The notes beneath the pieces were generated by a model. The model searched no databases. It worked only from the letters and a program-made list of their open reading frames with translations, and was not told where the DNA came from. The translations under genes were made by a program, and so were the position numbers. Shown in pieces: positions 1 through 6,338 of a DNA stretch of 7,990 bases. Where the stretch lies: NCBI GenBank assembly GCA_026786065.1, contig JAJAYS010000058.1, positions 1-7,990 on the forward strand, in the 5' to 3' direction. This DNA comes from Polaromonas sp. (GTDB taxonomy: Bacteria; Pseudomonadota; Gammaproteobacteria; Burkholderiales; Burkholderiaceae_C). How positions within the stretch are numbered: position 1 is the stretch's first letter; the number at the start of each line of letters is the position of its first letter.

Positions 1-666
1 GCCCAAGCCCTCGCCCATGTCGAATTTCGCCAGATAGGTTGGCGTAACAAGCAGCGCGGCCGCGACAGCCAGCACCGCGTTGATCGCAAAGGTATAAAAG
101 ATCATGCGCGGCACGTTGATGCCGAGCACCGACGCGCTCTCGGTGTTTTGCGCTACCGCCTGCATCGCCCGGCCGGTGACGGTTTTGGCCAGAAAGGCCT
201 GTGTCGCCAGCACGATGACCAGGGCCAGCCCGAAGGTGCCGATGTCCTGCAGCGTCACGGTGACGCCGGCGATGTTGAACAGCTTGTCGGCGAACAGGCT
301 GGGAAAGGGGTGGGCCTCGGCGCTGTAGCCGGCGCGGACGCCGTTGCGCATCGCAATCGACAGGCCGATGGTCGCCACGACGATCGGCATCATGCCGTAC
401 TTGAACAGCGGATCAACCACGCCGCGCTTGAAAACCCAGCCGAGCAGCAGCACCGCCAGCAGCAGCGTCATGACAAAGCTCACCAGCATGGGCGCGCCCA
501 GCGCCATGAAGCCCAGCAGCATGAACGCCGGCAGCATGACGAACTCGCCCTGCGCGAAGTTGATGGTGCCGGAGGCCTGCCACAAGAGCGTGAAACCGAG
601 CGCTGCCAGCGCATAGATGCTGCCGGTGGCCAAGCCCGAGAAGAAGAGCTGGAGGAAGTCGGCCAT
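1..666 (-). CDS. livH: Branched-chain amino acid ABC transporter permease (LivH type), partial
   Basis: Inner-membrane permease subunit of a HAAT-family ABC importer; it would form the channel with a LivM partner and take substrate from the binding protein encoded just upstream. The first 222 codons are present and the 3' end lies beyond the left edge (family length is about 290-310). Translation begins MADFLQLFFSGLATGSIYAL, the usual LivH start. The family motif INFAQGEFVMLPAF follows at residues 35-48, then several hydrophobic helices (about 10-30, 45-78, 92-106, 142-160, 190-210). The cytoplasmic loop GRAMQAVAQNTESASVLGIN (165-184) is where the ATPase normally docks. The ATG at 666 has only a weak AGGG ribosome site 8 nt upstream, preceded by a repetitive C-rich leader in the mRNA. 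It lies 175 bp downstream of the binding-protein gene on the same strand, so co-transcription is likely. The substrate cannot be fixed from sequence: branched-chain amino acids, amides or aromatic acids are all possible. Confidence 0.93.
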   Translation of the reverse strand, partial: MADFLQLFFSGLATGSIYALAALGFTLLWQASGTINFAQGEFVMLPAFMLLGFMALGAPMLVSFVMTLLLAVLLLGWVFKRGVVDPLFKYGMMPIVVATIGLSIAMRNGVRAGYSAEAHPFPSLFADKLFNIAGVTVTLQDIGTFGLALVIVLATQAFLAKTVTGRAMQAVAQNTESASVLGINVPRMIFYTFAINAVLAVAAALLVTPTYLAKFDMGEGLG

Positions 667-678
667 GACCAATGCCCT

Positions 679-706
679 GGTTGGGTTGGGTTGGGTTGGT
701 GTGGGG
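679..706 (+). repeat. GGTTG microrepeat forming a G-quadruplex-type tract
   Basis: Positions 679-699 are 4.2 perfect copies of GGTTG. Together with the GGGG at 703-706 the plus strand has GGG runs at 683-685, 688-690, 693-695 and 703-706, separated by 2, 2 and 7 nt, which satisfies the usual G3+N1-7 quadruplex pattern. The tract lies 13-40 bp upstream of the livH ATG. Because livH is read from the minus strand, its mRNA carries the complementary CCAAC repeats and the G-rich strand is the template. Folding is not proven. Confidence 0.75.
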
Positions 707-759
707 CGCCCCGACCGCAGCCGGAACGCCTCGCACTCTCAAATAAATACCACTTCTAT

Positions 760-807
760 CCAGTAAATACGGGCGTTAGCAGCTATTAAAATAGTAGCTA
801 AAGCCAG
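760..807 (-). repeat. Comamonadaceae-type intergenic element, copy 1
   Basis: Read on the minus strand, this 48-bp segment aligns without gaps to 5153-5200 on the plus strand at 35 of 48 positions, sharing TTGGCTT- or TGGCTT-like starts and the core ATAGCT..TAACG.. followed by CGTATTT. The first half folds into a hairpin: TAGCTACTATT, a TT loop, then AATAGCTGCTA, with 9 of 11 positions paired. It lies between the stop of the binding-protein gene and the livH start. No T-run follows the stem, so it is not a standard intrinsic terminator; it could trim or stabilise the transcript between the two genes. I recall similar elements as widespread in intergenic DNA of this family, but copy number was not checked. 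Confidence 0.7.
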
Positions 808-841
808 CCCTTCGCGCAGCGCACGAGGGGCCAGCGCGCCG

Positions 842-2014
842 TCACTTCTTCGCAGCCACTGCCGGCGCGCCGGTGTTCAGCGGGGGCAGCGTTGCGACCA
901 CTTCCTGCTTGCCGTTTTTCACTTCAATCAGGAAGCTGTCGCGGTCCAGATCGCCTTTGCTGTCGTAGCTCACGTCCATCAGCACGCCGGGATGGTCGGC
1001 GGCCTTGACCTTCAGGGTATGCATGGCGCTGGCGACGGCCTTGCGATCGAGCTTGCCGACTTTTTCAATCGCCGCCTTCAACACGTAAATGCCCGAGTAG
1101 CCTTTCATGCCGTTGTGATCGGAGACGTATTTGTATTCTTTCTCGAACTTGGCGCGGAAGGCGCGAATCGCCGGCAGCGGTGCATCGACTGTCAGGCCGA
1201 CATGGCCGACGGCGCCGTTGGCAGCCTCGCCCGCCAGCTCGATCACCTTCTGTCCGGTGAGCGTTGTCTCGCCGATGATCGGTTTGGTCCAGCCTTGCTT
1301 CCTCAGCTCGCGCAGCAGGCGGGCCGATTCCTCTTCGTTGGAATACGCAAACAAGCCTTCGGCGTTGCTCTGCTTGGCGCGCAGCACGGCGGCCGAGAAG
1401 TCGATCTGGCCCGGCTCGGTCGAGATTTCGGTGGCAATCTTTGTGCCGGTAGTCGCCAGCGCCTTTTTTATCGAGTCGAGGCCGCCCTTGCCGAAGTCGT
1501 TGTTGACGTAGATCACCGCAATGGTTTTGAGCTTGGCCTGCTCGCTGATGTAGCGCGCTACCTTGGGCATGGCGGTGGCCTGGGTGAAGCTGGTGCGGAA
1601 GATGTACGGGTTGCCCTGCTCGGTGATGCTGGCCGCTTCGCCGCCGGTGAAGTTCGGCACTTCGGCCTTGCGCGACTCGGCCATGCTGACCATGATGGAG
1701 CCGGAGAACACCGGACCGAAAATTGCGAACACATCGTTGTCGATGGCCTTTTGCGTCAGGCCTTTGGCAACGCCGGGGTTGCTTTGGGTGTCGGCGGTGG
1801 TGGTCTGGATTTTTTTGCCGAGAATCCCGCCCGATGCGTTGATTTCCTTGACCGCCAGCTCGATACCGTTCTTGAAGTTGGTGCCTGCGGTGGCGCCGCC
1901 GCCGGAGAGCTCAACGATGTTGGCGATCTTGATGACGTCCTGAGCCAGAGTGGCGCCGGCACCTGCGGCGAGCGCGCAGGCGGCAATCATTTGAAGGGCG
2001 AAGCGTTTGTGCAT
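842..2014 (-). CDS. livK: ABC transporter periplasmic substrate-binding protein (LivK/Peripla_BP_6)
   Basis: Periplasmic type I solute-binding protein of 390 residues that would capture the substrate and deliver it to the LivH-type permease encoded next. I chose the ATG at 2014 over one 12 codons upstream because AGGAGA (2019-2024 on the minus strand) sits 4 nt before it and the product then starts with a normal signal peptide: MHKRF, a hydrophobic stretch at about 6-22, and probable cleavage near A24 (ATLA/QD). The mature part opens with VIKIANIVELSGGGATAGTN, then NGIELAVKEINASGGILGKK, which is typical of the family; FGPVFSGS, GDS-like loop and NDFGKGGLD segments follow. The usual length is 370-400, so it is intact. 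The symbol is by homology only; an IclR regulator of the PcaR/PobR group next to it makes an aromatic acid a plausible alternative ligand. The gene is divergent from that regulator's remnant, and the 284-bp region between holds operator-like palindromes. Confidence 0.93.
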   Translation of the reverse strand: MHKRFALQMIAACALAAGAGATLAQDVIKIANIVELSGGGATAGTNFKNGIELAVKEINASGGILGKKIQTTTADTQSNPGVAKGLTQKAIDNDVFAIFGPVFSGSIMVSMAESRKAEVPNFTGGEAASITEQGNPYIFRTSFTQATAMPKVARYISEQAKLKTIAVIYVNNDFGKGGLDSIKKALATTGTKIATEISTEPGQIDFSAAVLRAKQSNAEGLFAYSNEEESARLLRELRKQGWTKPIIGETTLTGQKVIELAGEAANGAVGHVGLTVDAPLPAIRAFRAKFEKEYKYVSDHNGMKGYSGIYVLKAAIEKVGKLDRKAVASAMHTLKVKAADHPGVLMDVSYDSKGDLDRDSFLIEVKNGKQEVVATLPPLNTGAPAVAAKK

Positions 2015-2076
2015 GGTGTCTCCTGTGATGGATAAAAAACGGTGCTGCAAGCAAGCTGCGAGAAGCTGAAGCGAAC

Positions 2077-2099
2077 TCTAATTAGATCCGCTGCGGATC
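2077..2099. promoter_or_regulatory. Two overlapping perfect palindromes, operator candidate
   Basis: TCTAATTAGA (2077-2086) is a perfect 10-bp palindrome. It overlaps GATCCGCTGCGGATC (2085-2099), two perfect 7-bp arms around a central T. They lie 63-85 bp upstream of the livK start, over the tentative -10 element and spacer. The short loop makes a protein-binding site more likely than an RNA hairpin. No regulator can be assigned. Confidence 0.45.
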
Positions 2100-2111
2100 C
2101 ACACTCTGCAA
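2081..2111 (-). promoter_or_regulatory. Possible sigma70-type promoter of the livK operon
   Basis: On the minus strand TTGCAG (2106-2111) is followed after 19 bp by TCTAAT (2081-2086). Both are partial consensus matches and the spacer is longer than optimal, so this is tentative. The interest is that a perfect palindrome fills most of the spacer, a normal place for a repressor site. Confidence 0.28.
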
Positions 2112-2121
2112 AAGCCGTTTT

Positions 2122-2157
2122 GCGCGATTGACGAACTATATTGATCGTTAATCGCAC
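2122..2157. promoter_or_regulatory. Inverted pair of 15-bp IclR-family (PcaR-box-like) sites
   Basis: GCGCGATTGACGAAC (2122-2136) and GATCGTTAATCGCAC (2143-2157) are inverted copies of each other at 12 of 15 positions, separated by TATATT, so centres are 21 bp apart, about two helical turns. Compared with the PcaR box as I remember it (GTTCGATAATCGCAC), the second site matches 13 of 15 and the first, reversed, 12 of 15. The pair lies between livK and a divergent regulator of exactly this family, the standard IclR arrangement. The consensus is from memory and binding is inferred. Confidence 0.5.
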
Positions 2158-2277
2158 TGAATTAGGGTAAGACCTTATAAAAAAGCCCCGTTCCGCCGAT
2201 CCAGCCACGCCGCTCGCCTGGCTCTCGTCCGGCCAAATTCCCGCCAACTGCGCCCCCCGCTCACCGTCAAATCCAGC

Positions 2278-2298
2278 GCCCAGGAGCCCGCTCCGGGC
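2278..2298 (+). promoter_or_regulatory. Hairpin over the leader immediately before the IclR start
   Basis: GCCC-A-GGAGC, loop CC, GCTCC-GGGC: nine base pairs with one bulged A, ending exactly at the ATG of 2299. The only Shine-Dalgarno-like bases (AGGAG, 2282-2286) lie inside the stem and 12 nt from the ATG, so translation initiation would be poor. It may simply reflect high GC in a decaying region, or the true start may differ. Confidence 0.35.
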
Positions 2299-2963
2299 AT
2301 GCCAACACCTGGGCTCGCGCTGCAGCCCGTATTGAACCGGCGCGACTGGATTGCCGGTCTGGAAAAAGGCCTCGCAATCATCGAAGCGTTCGACGAAGCC
2401 AGCCCCCGGCTGTCTGCCAGCGAAGCCGGTGTGCGCTGCGTCTTGGCCAGCCCTGCCTGGAAACGGCCCGGCTGCCGCGCATCGTGCAGCTGTTTTTGCA
2501 GCGCGTCATCGGCGGCACGCGCGAGAGCGCCTTCGTCAGCGTGATGGACGGGGACGACGTGGTGTACATCGCCCGCAACGGCTCCAGCCGGGTGGCGAAC
2601 ACCTGCTACGTGCTGGGGGCGCGGCGGCCGGCCCAAGTGAGCGCCGCCGGCATGCTGATGCTGGCGCTGCGCGAGCCGGCGCTGGCCGACCACTGGCTGG
2701 CCCACTGCGCGCTGAAAGCCTTTACCTGGTTCGCCATTGAAAGCTGGGACCGAATGCGTCAGGAGCTCGCCATCATTCAGGCGTAAGGCCGGACGATTTC
2801 CGGACAGCAGTTGAACCTGGACTTTCGCGGCGTCGCTGTGGCGCTGCGCGACCGCCACGGCGATCTAGTGGCGGCGCTCAGCGTGACGCTGCCGATGGCG
2901 CACGAGCCCAGCGCCGACGACGCCGCCCGCGTGCTGGCGGTGCTGCGCGACAGTCAGGCCGAG
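2299..2963 (+). pseudogene. Decayed IclR-family regulator (PcaR/PobR/PcaU type)
   Basis: Remnant of a transcription factor of the group controlling aromatic-acid uptake and degradation. From an ATG at 2299 the first frame gives RDWIAGLEKGLAIIEAFDEA then PRLSASEAG, the start of the winged helix-turn-helix. At about 2428-2436 homology jumps to another frame, LRLGQ..CLETARLPRIVQ, so I estimate about 35 residues, including the recognition helix and wing, are deleted with a frameshift. The effector domain continues as FLQRVIGGTRESAFVSVMDG, VVYIARNG, YVLGARRPAQVSAAGMLMLA and LKAFTWFAIES. It then meets an in-frame TAA (2784-2786) where relatives have glutamine (CAA to TAA). The same frame resumes as TISGQQLNLDFRGVAVALRD and RVLAVLRDSQAE, stopping a few residues short of the family's normal end, against the neighbouring dehydrogenase's stop. 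With three lesions it cannot make a DNA-binding repressor. It diverges from livK, which it probably once regulated. Confidence 0.9.
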
Positions 2964-2969
2964 GGCCCC

Positions 2970-3995
2970 TCACGCGCCGACGCTGCCGGTGATCGGCAGC
3001 ACGATGCCGGTGATGTAGCTGGCGCAGGCCGGGGACGCCAGAAACACATAAGCTGGCGACAGCTCCTCGGGCTGCGCTGGCCGCTTCATGTCGGAGCCCG
3101 AGCCGAACTCGCTGACTTTTTCAGCAGACGAATCGGCCGGGTTCAGCGGCGTCCAGACCGGCCCCGGTGCCACCGCGTTGACGCGAATCCCGCGCTCCAG
3201 CAGATTGCTCGCCAGCGCTTTGGTAAACGCATGAATCGCGCCCTTGGTCGCCGAATAGTCGAGCAGCTTCGAGCTGCCTTCGAGCCCGGTCACCGAGCCG
3301 GTGTTGATGATGCTCGAACCCTGGGTCAAATGCGGTACCGCCGCCCGCGCCATGTACATGTAGCCGCAGATGTTGGTGCGCAGGGTTTCGTCTATGCGCT
3401 CATCGGTCAGGTCTTCTATCGAGCCCGCGTGGGTCTGGAAGGCGGCGTTGTTGACCAGAATGTCGAGCTTGCCAAAAGCCTCGACGGTTTTCTTGACGGC
3501 CTTGTCGCAGAACTTCGAGCTTTTGATGTCGCCGGACAGCAGCAGGCAGCGCGTGCCTTCCGCGAGCACGCAGCGCTGGGTTTCCAGCGCGTCCTCTTTT
3601 TCATTCAGGTAGGCAATCGCCACGTCGGCACCTTCGCGGGCAAACAGCACCGCCACCGCACGGCCTATGCCCGAGTCGCCGCCGGTGATCAGCGCGGCCA
3701 TGCCCTGCAGCTTGCCACTGCCCCGGTAGGCCGGCGCCATGAACCGCGGCCTGAGCTTCAGGTCGGCCTCGATGCCGGGTTTAGGCAGGTGCTGGGCCGG
3801 CAGCGGCGGGCTCGGGTAGTCGTAGGGCCCGGCCTGCATCGGATGCTTCTTGGGCATGACGCCAGCCGTTTTTTTTGACTCTTTGCGGTCTTGCCGGTCC
3901 TGCGCACGCTGGATTTTTTGCTGCTTGTCGGCCACCTTGCCGGTCGCCGATTCGCTGCTGGCGCGTTTTAGCTCTTTTGCCTGGGCTCGTGACAT
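2970..3995 (-). CDS. SDR-family oxidoreductase (YghA/YdaD general-stress type)
   Basis: NAD(P)-dependent short-chain dehydrogenase of 341 residues, probably cytoplasmic, with unknown substrate. The Rossmann glycine motif TGGDSGIG is at 104-111, NNAA at 182-185, the catalytic serine at 234 (NTGSVTG), YSATK with Tyr247 and Lys251, and PGPVWTPL at 278-284. The segment QAGPYDYPSPPLPAQHLPKP (54-73) before the fold is typical of the YghA/YdaD/Gsp39 branch, which is longer than the 250-residue classical SDRs. Residues 1-50 are a highly charged, Lys/Arg/Gln-rich tail that is probably disordered. The ATG at 3995 has GGAG 7 nt upstream. The gene is divergent from the EamA exporter and converges on the IclR pseudogene with essentially no gap. 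Relatives are often stress-induced; nothing here shows the regulator. Confidence 0.9.
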   Translation of the reverse strand: MSRAQAKELKRASSESATGKVADKQQKIQRAQDRQDRKESKKTAGVMPKKHPMQAGPYDYPSPPLPAQHLPKPGIEADLKLRPRFMAPAYRGSGKLQGMAALITGGDSGIGRAVAVLFAREGADVAIAYLNEKEDALETQRCVLAEGTRCLLLSGDIKSSKFCDKAVKKTVEAFGKLDILVNNAAFQTHAGSIEDLTDERIDETLRTNICGYMYMARAAVPHLTQGSSIINTGSVTGLEGSSKLLDYSATKGAIHAFTKALASNLLERGIRVNAVAPGPVWTPLNPADSSAEKVSEFGSGSDMKRPAQPEELSPAYVFLASPACASYITGIVLPITGSVGA

Positions 3996-4112
3996 GGAAT
4001 CGCTCCAGAAGTTGGTGTTTGGAATTTAGACGCGCTGTGGGCGCCCGGCTGTAGGCAAAGGCCGTGGCGGGCCATCCGGTTTCGCCGCTCCGGCCAGCAT
4101 CGCCCGATGCCG

Positions 4113-4118
4113 CACAAT
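4113..4118 (+). promoter_or_regulatory. Possible -10 element with near-leaderless start for the EamA gene
   Basis: CACAAT lies 8 bp before the ATG at 4127, which would put the transcript start about 2 nt from the start codon. There is no recognisable Shine-Dalgarno sequence or good -35 box. Tentative. Confidence 0.27.
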
Positions 4119-4126
4119 CGTTTTCG

Positions 4127-5011
4127 ATGCGAACGCGCCATTTCACCCAGCTGATCGGCATGTCTGCCTTGTGGGGCGCGTCGTTTCCGTTGGTGCGCAT
4201 CGCCAGCCCGGTGCTCGGGCCGTGGGTGCTGGCGGCCGGCCGCTGCGTGCTGGCCTCGCTGGTGCTCGGCTTTTTGCTGGTCACGCTGCGCCAGCGCTGG
4301 CCGGCGCGCCAACAGTGGCCCGCGCTGGCGCTGCTCGGCCTGGGCAGCGTGGTGCTGCCCTTCATGCTCTTCAACTGGGCCGCGCTGGCGTTGCCGGCCA
4401 GCTATTCGGCGGTGCTCAACGCCACCGTGCCGCTGTTCGGCATTCTGGGCGCCGCGCTGGTGCGCGAGGAGCGCCTGACCGGCCGCAGGTTGGTCGGCTG
4501 CGCCGCCGGATTCGTCGGCGTTGCGCTGCTGGTGCGCCTGGGACCGGTCGCCATCACGCCGCCGGTGATCTGGGGCGCCCTGGCCTGCATCGCTGCGTCG
4601 GCGAGTTACGGCTTCAGCGCCACCTACATGAAGCGCGCCAGCGTGCGCCATGCGCCGCTGTCGGCGGCGGCGGCGGTGCATGTGGCGGGGTCGGTGATGC
4701 TGCTGCTTCCGGCTGGCGCGTCGCTGCCGCAGATGCAGGTCTCAACCGCCGCGCTGCTGGCGCTCGGCATGCTCGGCTTTGTCACGTCGGGCTTTATGTA
4801 CTGGGTCAGCCTGCGGCTGATGCGCGAGATCCCGGCCAGCGCGGCCACCTCGGCCGCCTTCATGATTCCGCTGTTCGGCGTCACATGGGGTGGGCTGTTT
4901 CTCGGCGAACCGGTGACCGCCAGCATGCTGCCCGGCGGGCTGCTGATTTTTGTGGCGATGGTGCTGGTGACCGGCTTCAATCCGTTTCGGGCCGCGCCGC
5001 CTGAGCCTTGA
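4127..5011 (+). CDS. EamA/DMT-superfamily transporter (10 TM)
   Basis: Inner-membrane protein of 294 residues, the normal size for the EamA branch of the drug/metabolite transporters, which mostly export amino acids or other metabolites. It shows the expected tandem of two EamA domains of five helices each (about 8-137 and 148-285). The first opens with LIGMSALWGASFPLVRIA, and the first repeat ends with the typical N-A-T-V-P-LFG...REER-L segment (98-118). The second repeat ends IPLFGVTWGGLFLGEPVT (247-264), the matching conserved motif before the last helix. The frame is open from a GTG at 4064, but I chose the ATG at 4127 because family members start a few residues before helix 1. Neither start has a clear ribosome site. 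It is divergent from the dehydrogenase and converges on aroC. The substrate is unknown. Confidence 0.9.
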   Translation: MRTRHFTQLIGMSALWGASFPLVRIASPVLGPWVLAAGRCVLASLVLGFLLVTLRQRWPARQQWPALALLGLGSVVLPFMLFNWAALALPASYSAVLNATVPLFGILGAALVREERLTGRRLVGCAAGFVGVALLVRLGPVAITPPVIWGALACIAASASYGFSATYMKRASVRHAPLSAAAAVHVAGSVMLLLPAGASLPQMQVSTAALLALGMLGFVTSGFMYWVSLRLMREIPASAATSAAFMIPLFGVTWGGLFLGEPVTASMLPGGLLIFVAMVLVTGFNPFRAAPPEP

Positions 5012-5152
5012 GGCGCGGCTTCAGGCGTACGGCGCTGCCGCCGGGGCCACCGACTCTGGCTGCGGCGCGGTTACCCAGGCAAGCAGCTTTGGCGCTGCCG
5101 CGTTGGGGATCTGCGGCGGTGCGCGGCGAACGGCTCGGCGGGATTGACAGGT

Positions 5153-5200
5153 TTGGCTTCCGCTAGCTTTTCGATAGCTATTAACGCGCGTATTTTTTGG
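5153..5200 (+). repeat. Comamonadaceae-type intergenic element, copy 2
   Basis: This plus-strand segment matches the minus strand of 760-807 at 35 of 48 positions without gaps. It is more degenerate in its hairpin: TAGCT, a 7-nt loop, then AGCTA. The 209-bp gap between the exporter and aroC (5012-5220) otherwise holds only GC-rich sequence with no supportable gene. The element is followed by GGCTTAAGCC (5200-5209), a perfect palindrome. Confidence 0.65.
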
Positions 5201-5205
5201 GCTTA

Positions 5206-5231
5206 AGCCTGATTTAATACTCAATCAGGCT
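5206..5231. repeat. Perfect 9-bp inverted repeat spanning the aroC stop codon
   Basis: AGCCTGATT (5206-5214) pairs perfectly with AATCAGGCT (5223-5231) across an 8-nt loop. The aroC stop (5221-5223) lies in the loop and inner edge of the stem. The bases after the hairpin on the aroC strand are TAAGCCC and an A-run, not U-rich, so it does not meet intrinsic-terminator rules. It may still define the 3' end of either convergent transcript. Confidence 0.55.
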
Positions 5232-6330
5232 GGTTCTGGCCGGCCCGCATGATGTCTGGCGTGCGCACCACCACGTCGGCATTTTGGGCACGCTGGCGCA
5301 GCGCATGCTCCATCACCACCAGCGCCAGCATGGCCTCCAGAATCGGCGTGGCCCGAATGCCGACGCAGGGGTCGTGCCGGCCCTTGGTTACGACTTCAGC
5401 CGGCTGGCCGCTGGTGTCGATCGACTGGCGCGGCGTGACGATGGAGCTGGTCGGCTTGATGGCGACCGACACCTCCAGGTCCTGCCCGGTGCTGATGCCG
5501 CCGAGCGTGCCGCCAGCATTGTTCGACAAAAACCCGCCCGGCGACAGCGCATCGCCGTGCGTGGTGCCGCGTTGCGCCACGCTGGCAAAGCCCGCGCCGA
5601 TCTCGACGCCCTTGACCGCGTTGACGCCCATCATTGCGAAGGCGATATCGGCATCGAGCTTGTCGAACAGCGGCTCGCCCAGGCCCACCGGCACCCCGCT
5701 GGCCGTGACGCGAATCCGCGCACCGCAGGAATCGCCAGCCTTGCGCAGCGCGTCCATGTAAGCCTCCAGTTCGGCCCCGTCGGCCACCGGCGCGAAGAAC
5801 GGGTTGTTCGGCACGTGCTCCCAGGACTCGAACCCGATCGGCAGCTCGCCGATCTGCGTCATACAGCCGCGAAACGTCGTGCCGTATTTTTCATGCAGCC
5901 ATTTTTTGGCCACTGCGCCTGCGGCCACCATTGGCGCCGTCAATCGGGCCGAGGCCCGACCGCCACCGCGCGGGTCGCGCCGGCCATATTTGTGCAGGTA
6001 GCTGTAGTCGGCGTGGCCGGGGCGGAAGGTCTCCAGAATGTTGCCGTAATCCTTGCTCCGCTGGTCGGTGTTCTTAATCAAGAGGCAGATCGGCGTGCCG
6101 GTAGTGTGGCCTTCGTACACGCCCGAAAGGATTTCGACCGCATCGGGTTCGTTGCGCTGCGTGACATGCCGGCTGGTGCCGGGACGGCGGCGGTCCAGAT
6201 TGATCTGGATATCGGCCTCGCACAGCGCCAGCCCGGGCGGGCAGCCGTCGATCACGCAGCCGATGGCCGGGCCGTGGGATTCACCGAAATTGGTGACTGC
6301 GAATAGGGTGCCGAAGGTGTTGCCGCTCAT
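5221..6330 (-). CDS. aroC: Chorismate synthase
   Basis: Catalyses the last shikimate-pathway step, 5-enolpyruvylshikimate-3-phosphate to chorismate plus phosphate, with reduced FMN; cytoplasmic. The 369-residue product is full length and has all three family signatures: [18 protein letters not shown] (16-33, with conserved His19), [17 protein letters not shown] (122-138) and [16 protein letters not shown] (318-333). RPGHADYS (103-110) carries the second conserved histidine, His106, and RRRPGTSR (47-54) the phosphate-binding arginines. The leucine at 130, where E. coli has glutamate (SARET), I recall as usual in Burkholderiales. The ATG at 6330 has no good Shine-Dalgarno sequence; GATAAT lies 8 bp upstream, so the mRNA may be nearly leaderless. 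It stands alone on its strand, with a repeat-rich 241-bp region upstream and the convergent exporter downstream. Confidence 0.98.
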   Translation of the reverse strand: MSGNTFGTLFAVTNFGESHGPAIGCVIDGCPPGLALCEADIQINLDRRRPGTSRHVTQRNEPDAVEILSGVYEGHTTGTPICLLIKNTDQRSKDYGNILETFRPGHADYSYLHKYGRRDPRGGGRASARLTAPMVAAGAVAKKWLHEKYGTTFRGCMTQIGELPIGFESWEHVPNNPFFAPVADGAELEAYMDALRKAGDSCGARIRVTASGVPVGLGEPLFDKLDADIAFAMMGVNAVKGVEIGAGFASVAQRGTTHGDALSPGGFLSNNAGGTLGGISTGQDLEVSVAIKPTSSIVTPRQSIDTSGQPAEVVTKGRHDPCVGIRATPILEAMLALVVMEHALRQRAQNADVVVRTPDIMRAGQNQPD

Positions 6331-6338
6331 GGGCGGGA

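Noticed and set aside
992..2035. A 347-codon plus-strand frame opposite livK.
   Set aside because: It is in antisense codon phase to a protein with a clear family match and signal peptide, and has no family motifs of its own.
2015..2298. An extra small gene between livK and the IclR remnant.
   Set aside because: Frames here have no family motifs or convincing ribosome site, and the DNA is occupied by operator-like palindromes.
2424..2490. Programmed frameshifting in the IclR gene.
   Set aside because: Besides the frame change, the recognition helix region is physically missing and there is a later in-frame stop, so decay is the simpler reading.
2811..3878. A long open plus-strand frame of 355 codons opposite the dehydrogenase gene.
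   Set aside because: Its first 51 codons are the tail of the IclR pseudogene; the rest is antisense to a well-supported gene and looks like random Arg/Ala/Gly-rich read-through of GC-rich DNA.
5206..5231. A standard Rho-independent terminator for aroC.
   Set aside because: The stem is good, but no U-tract follows on the aroC strand and the stop codon lies within the structure.
5284..6306. A 340-codon plus-strand frame opposite aroC.
   Set aside because: It is a shadow of the GC3-rich aroC reading frame; the sequence is His/Arg/Ala-rich without domains.
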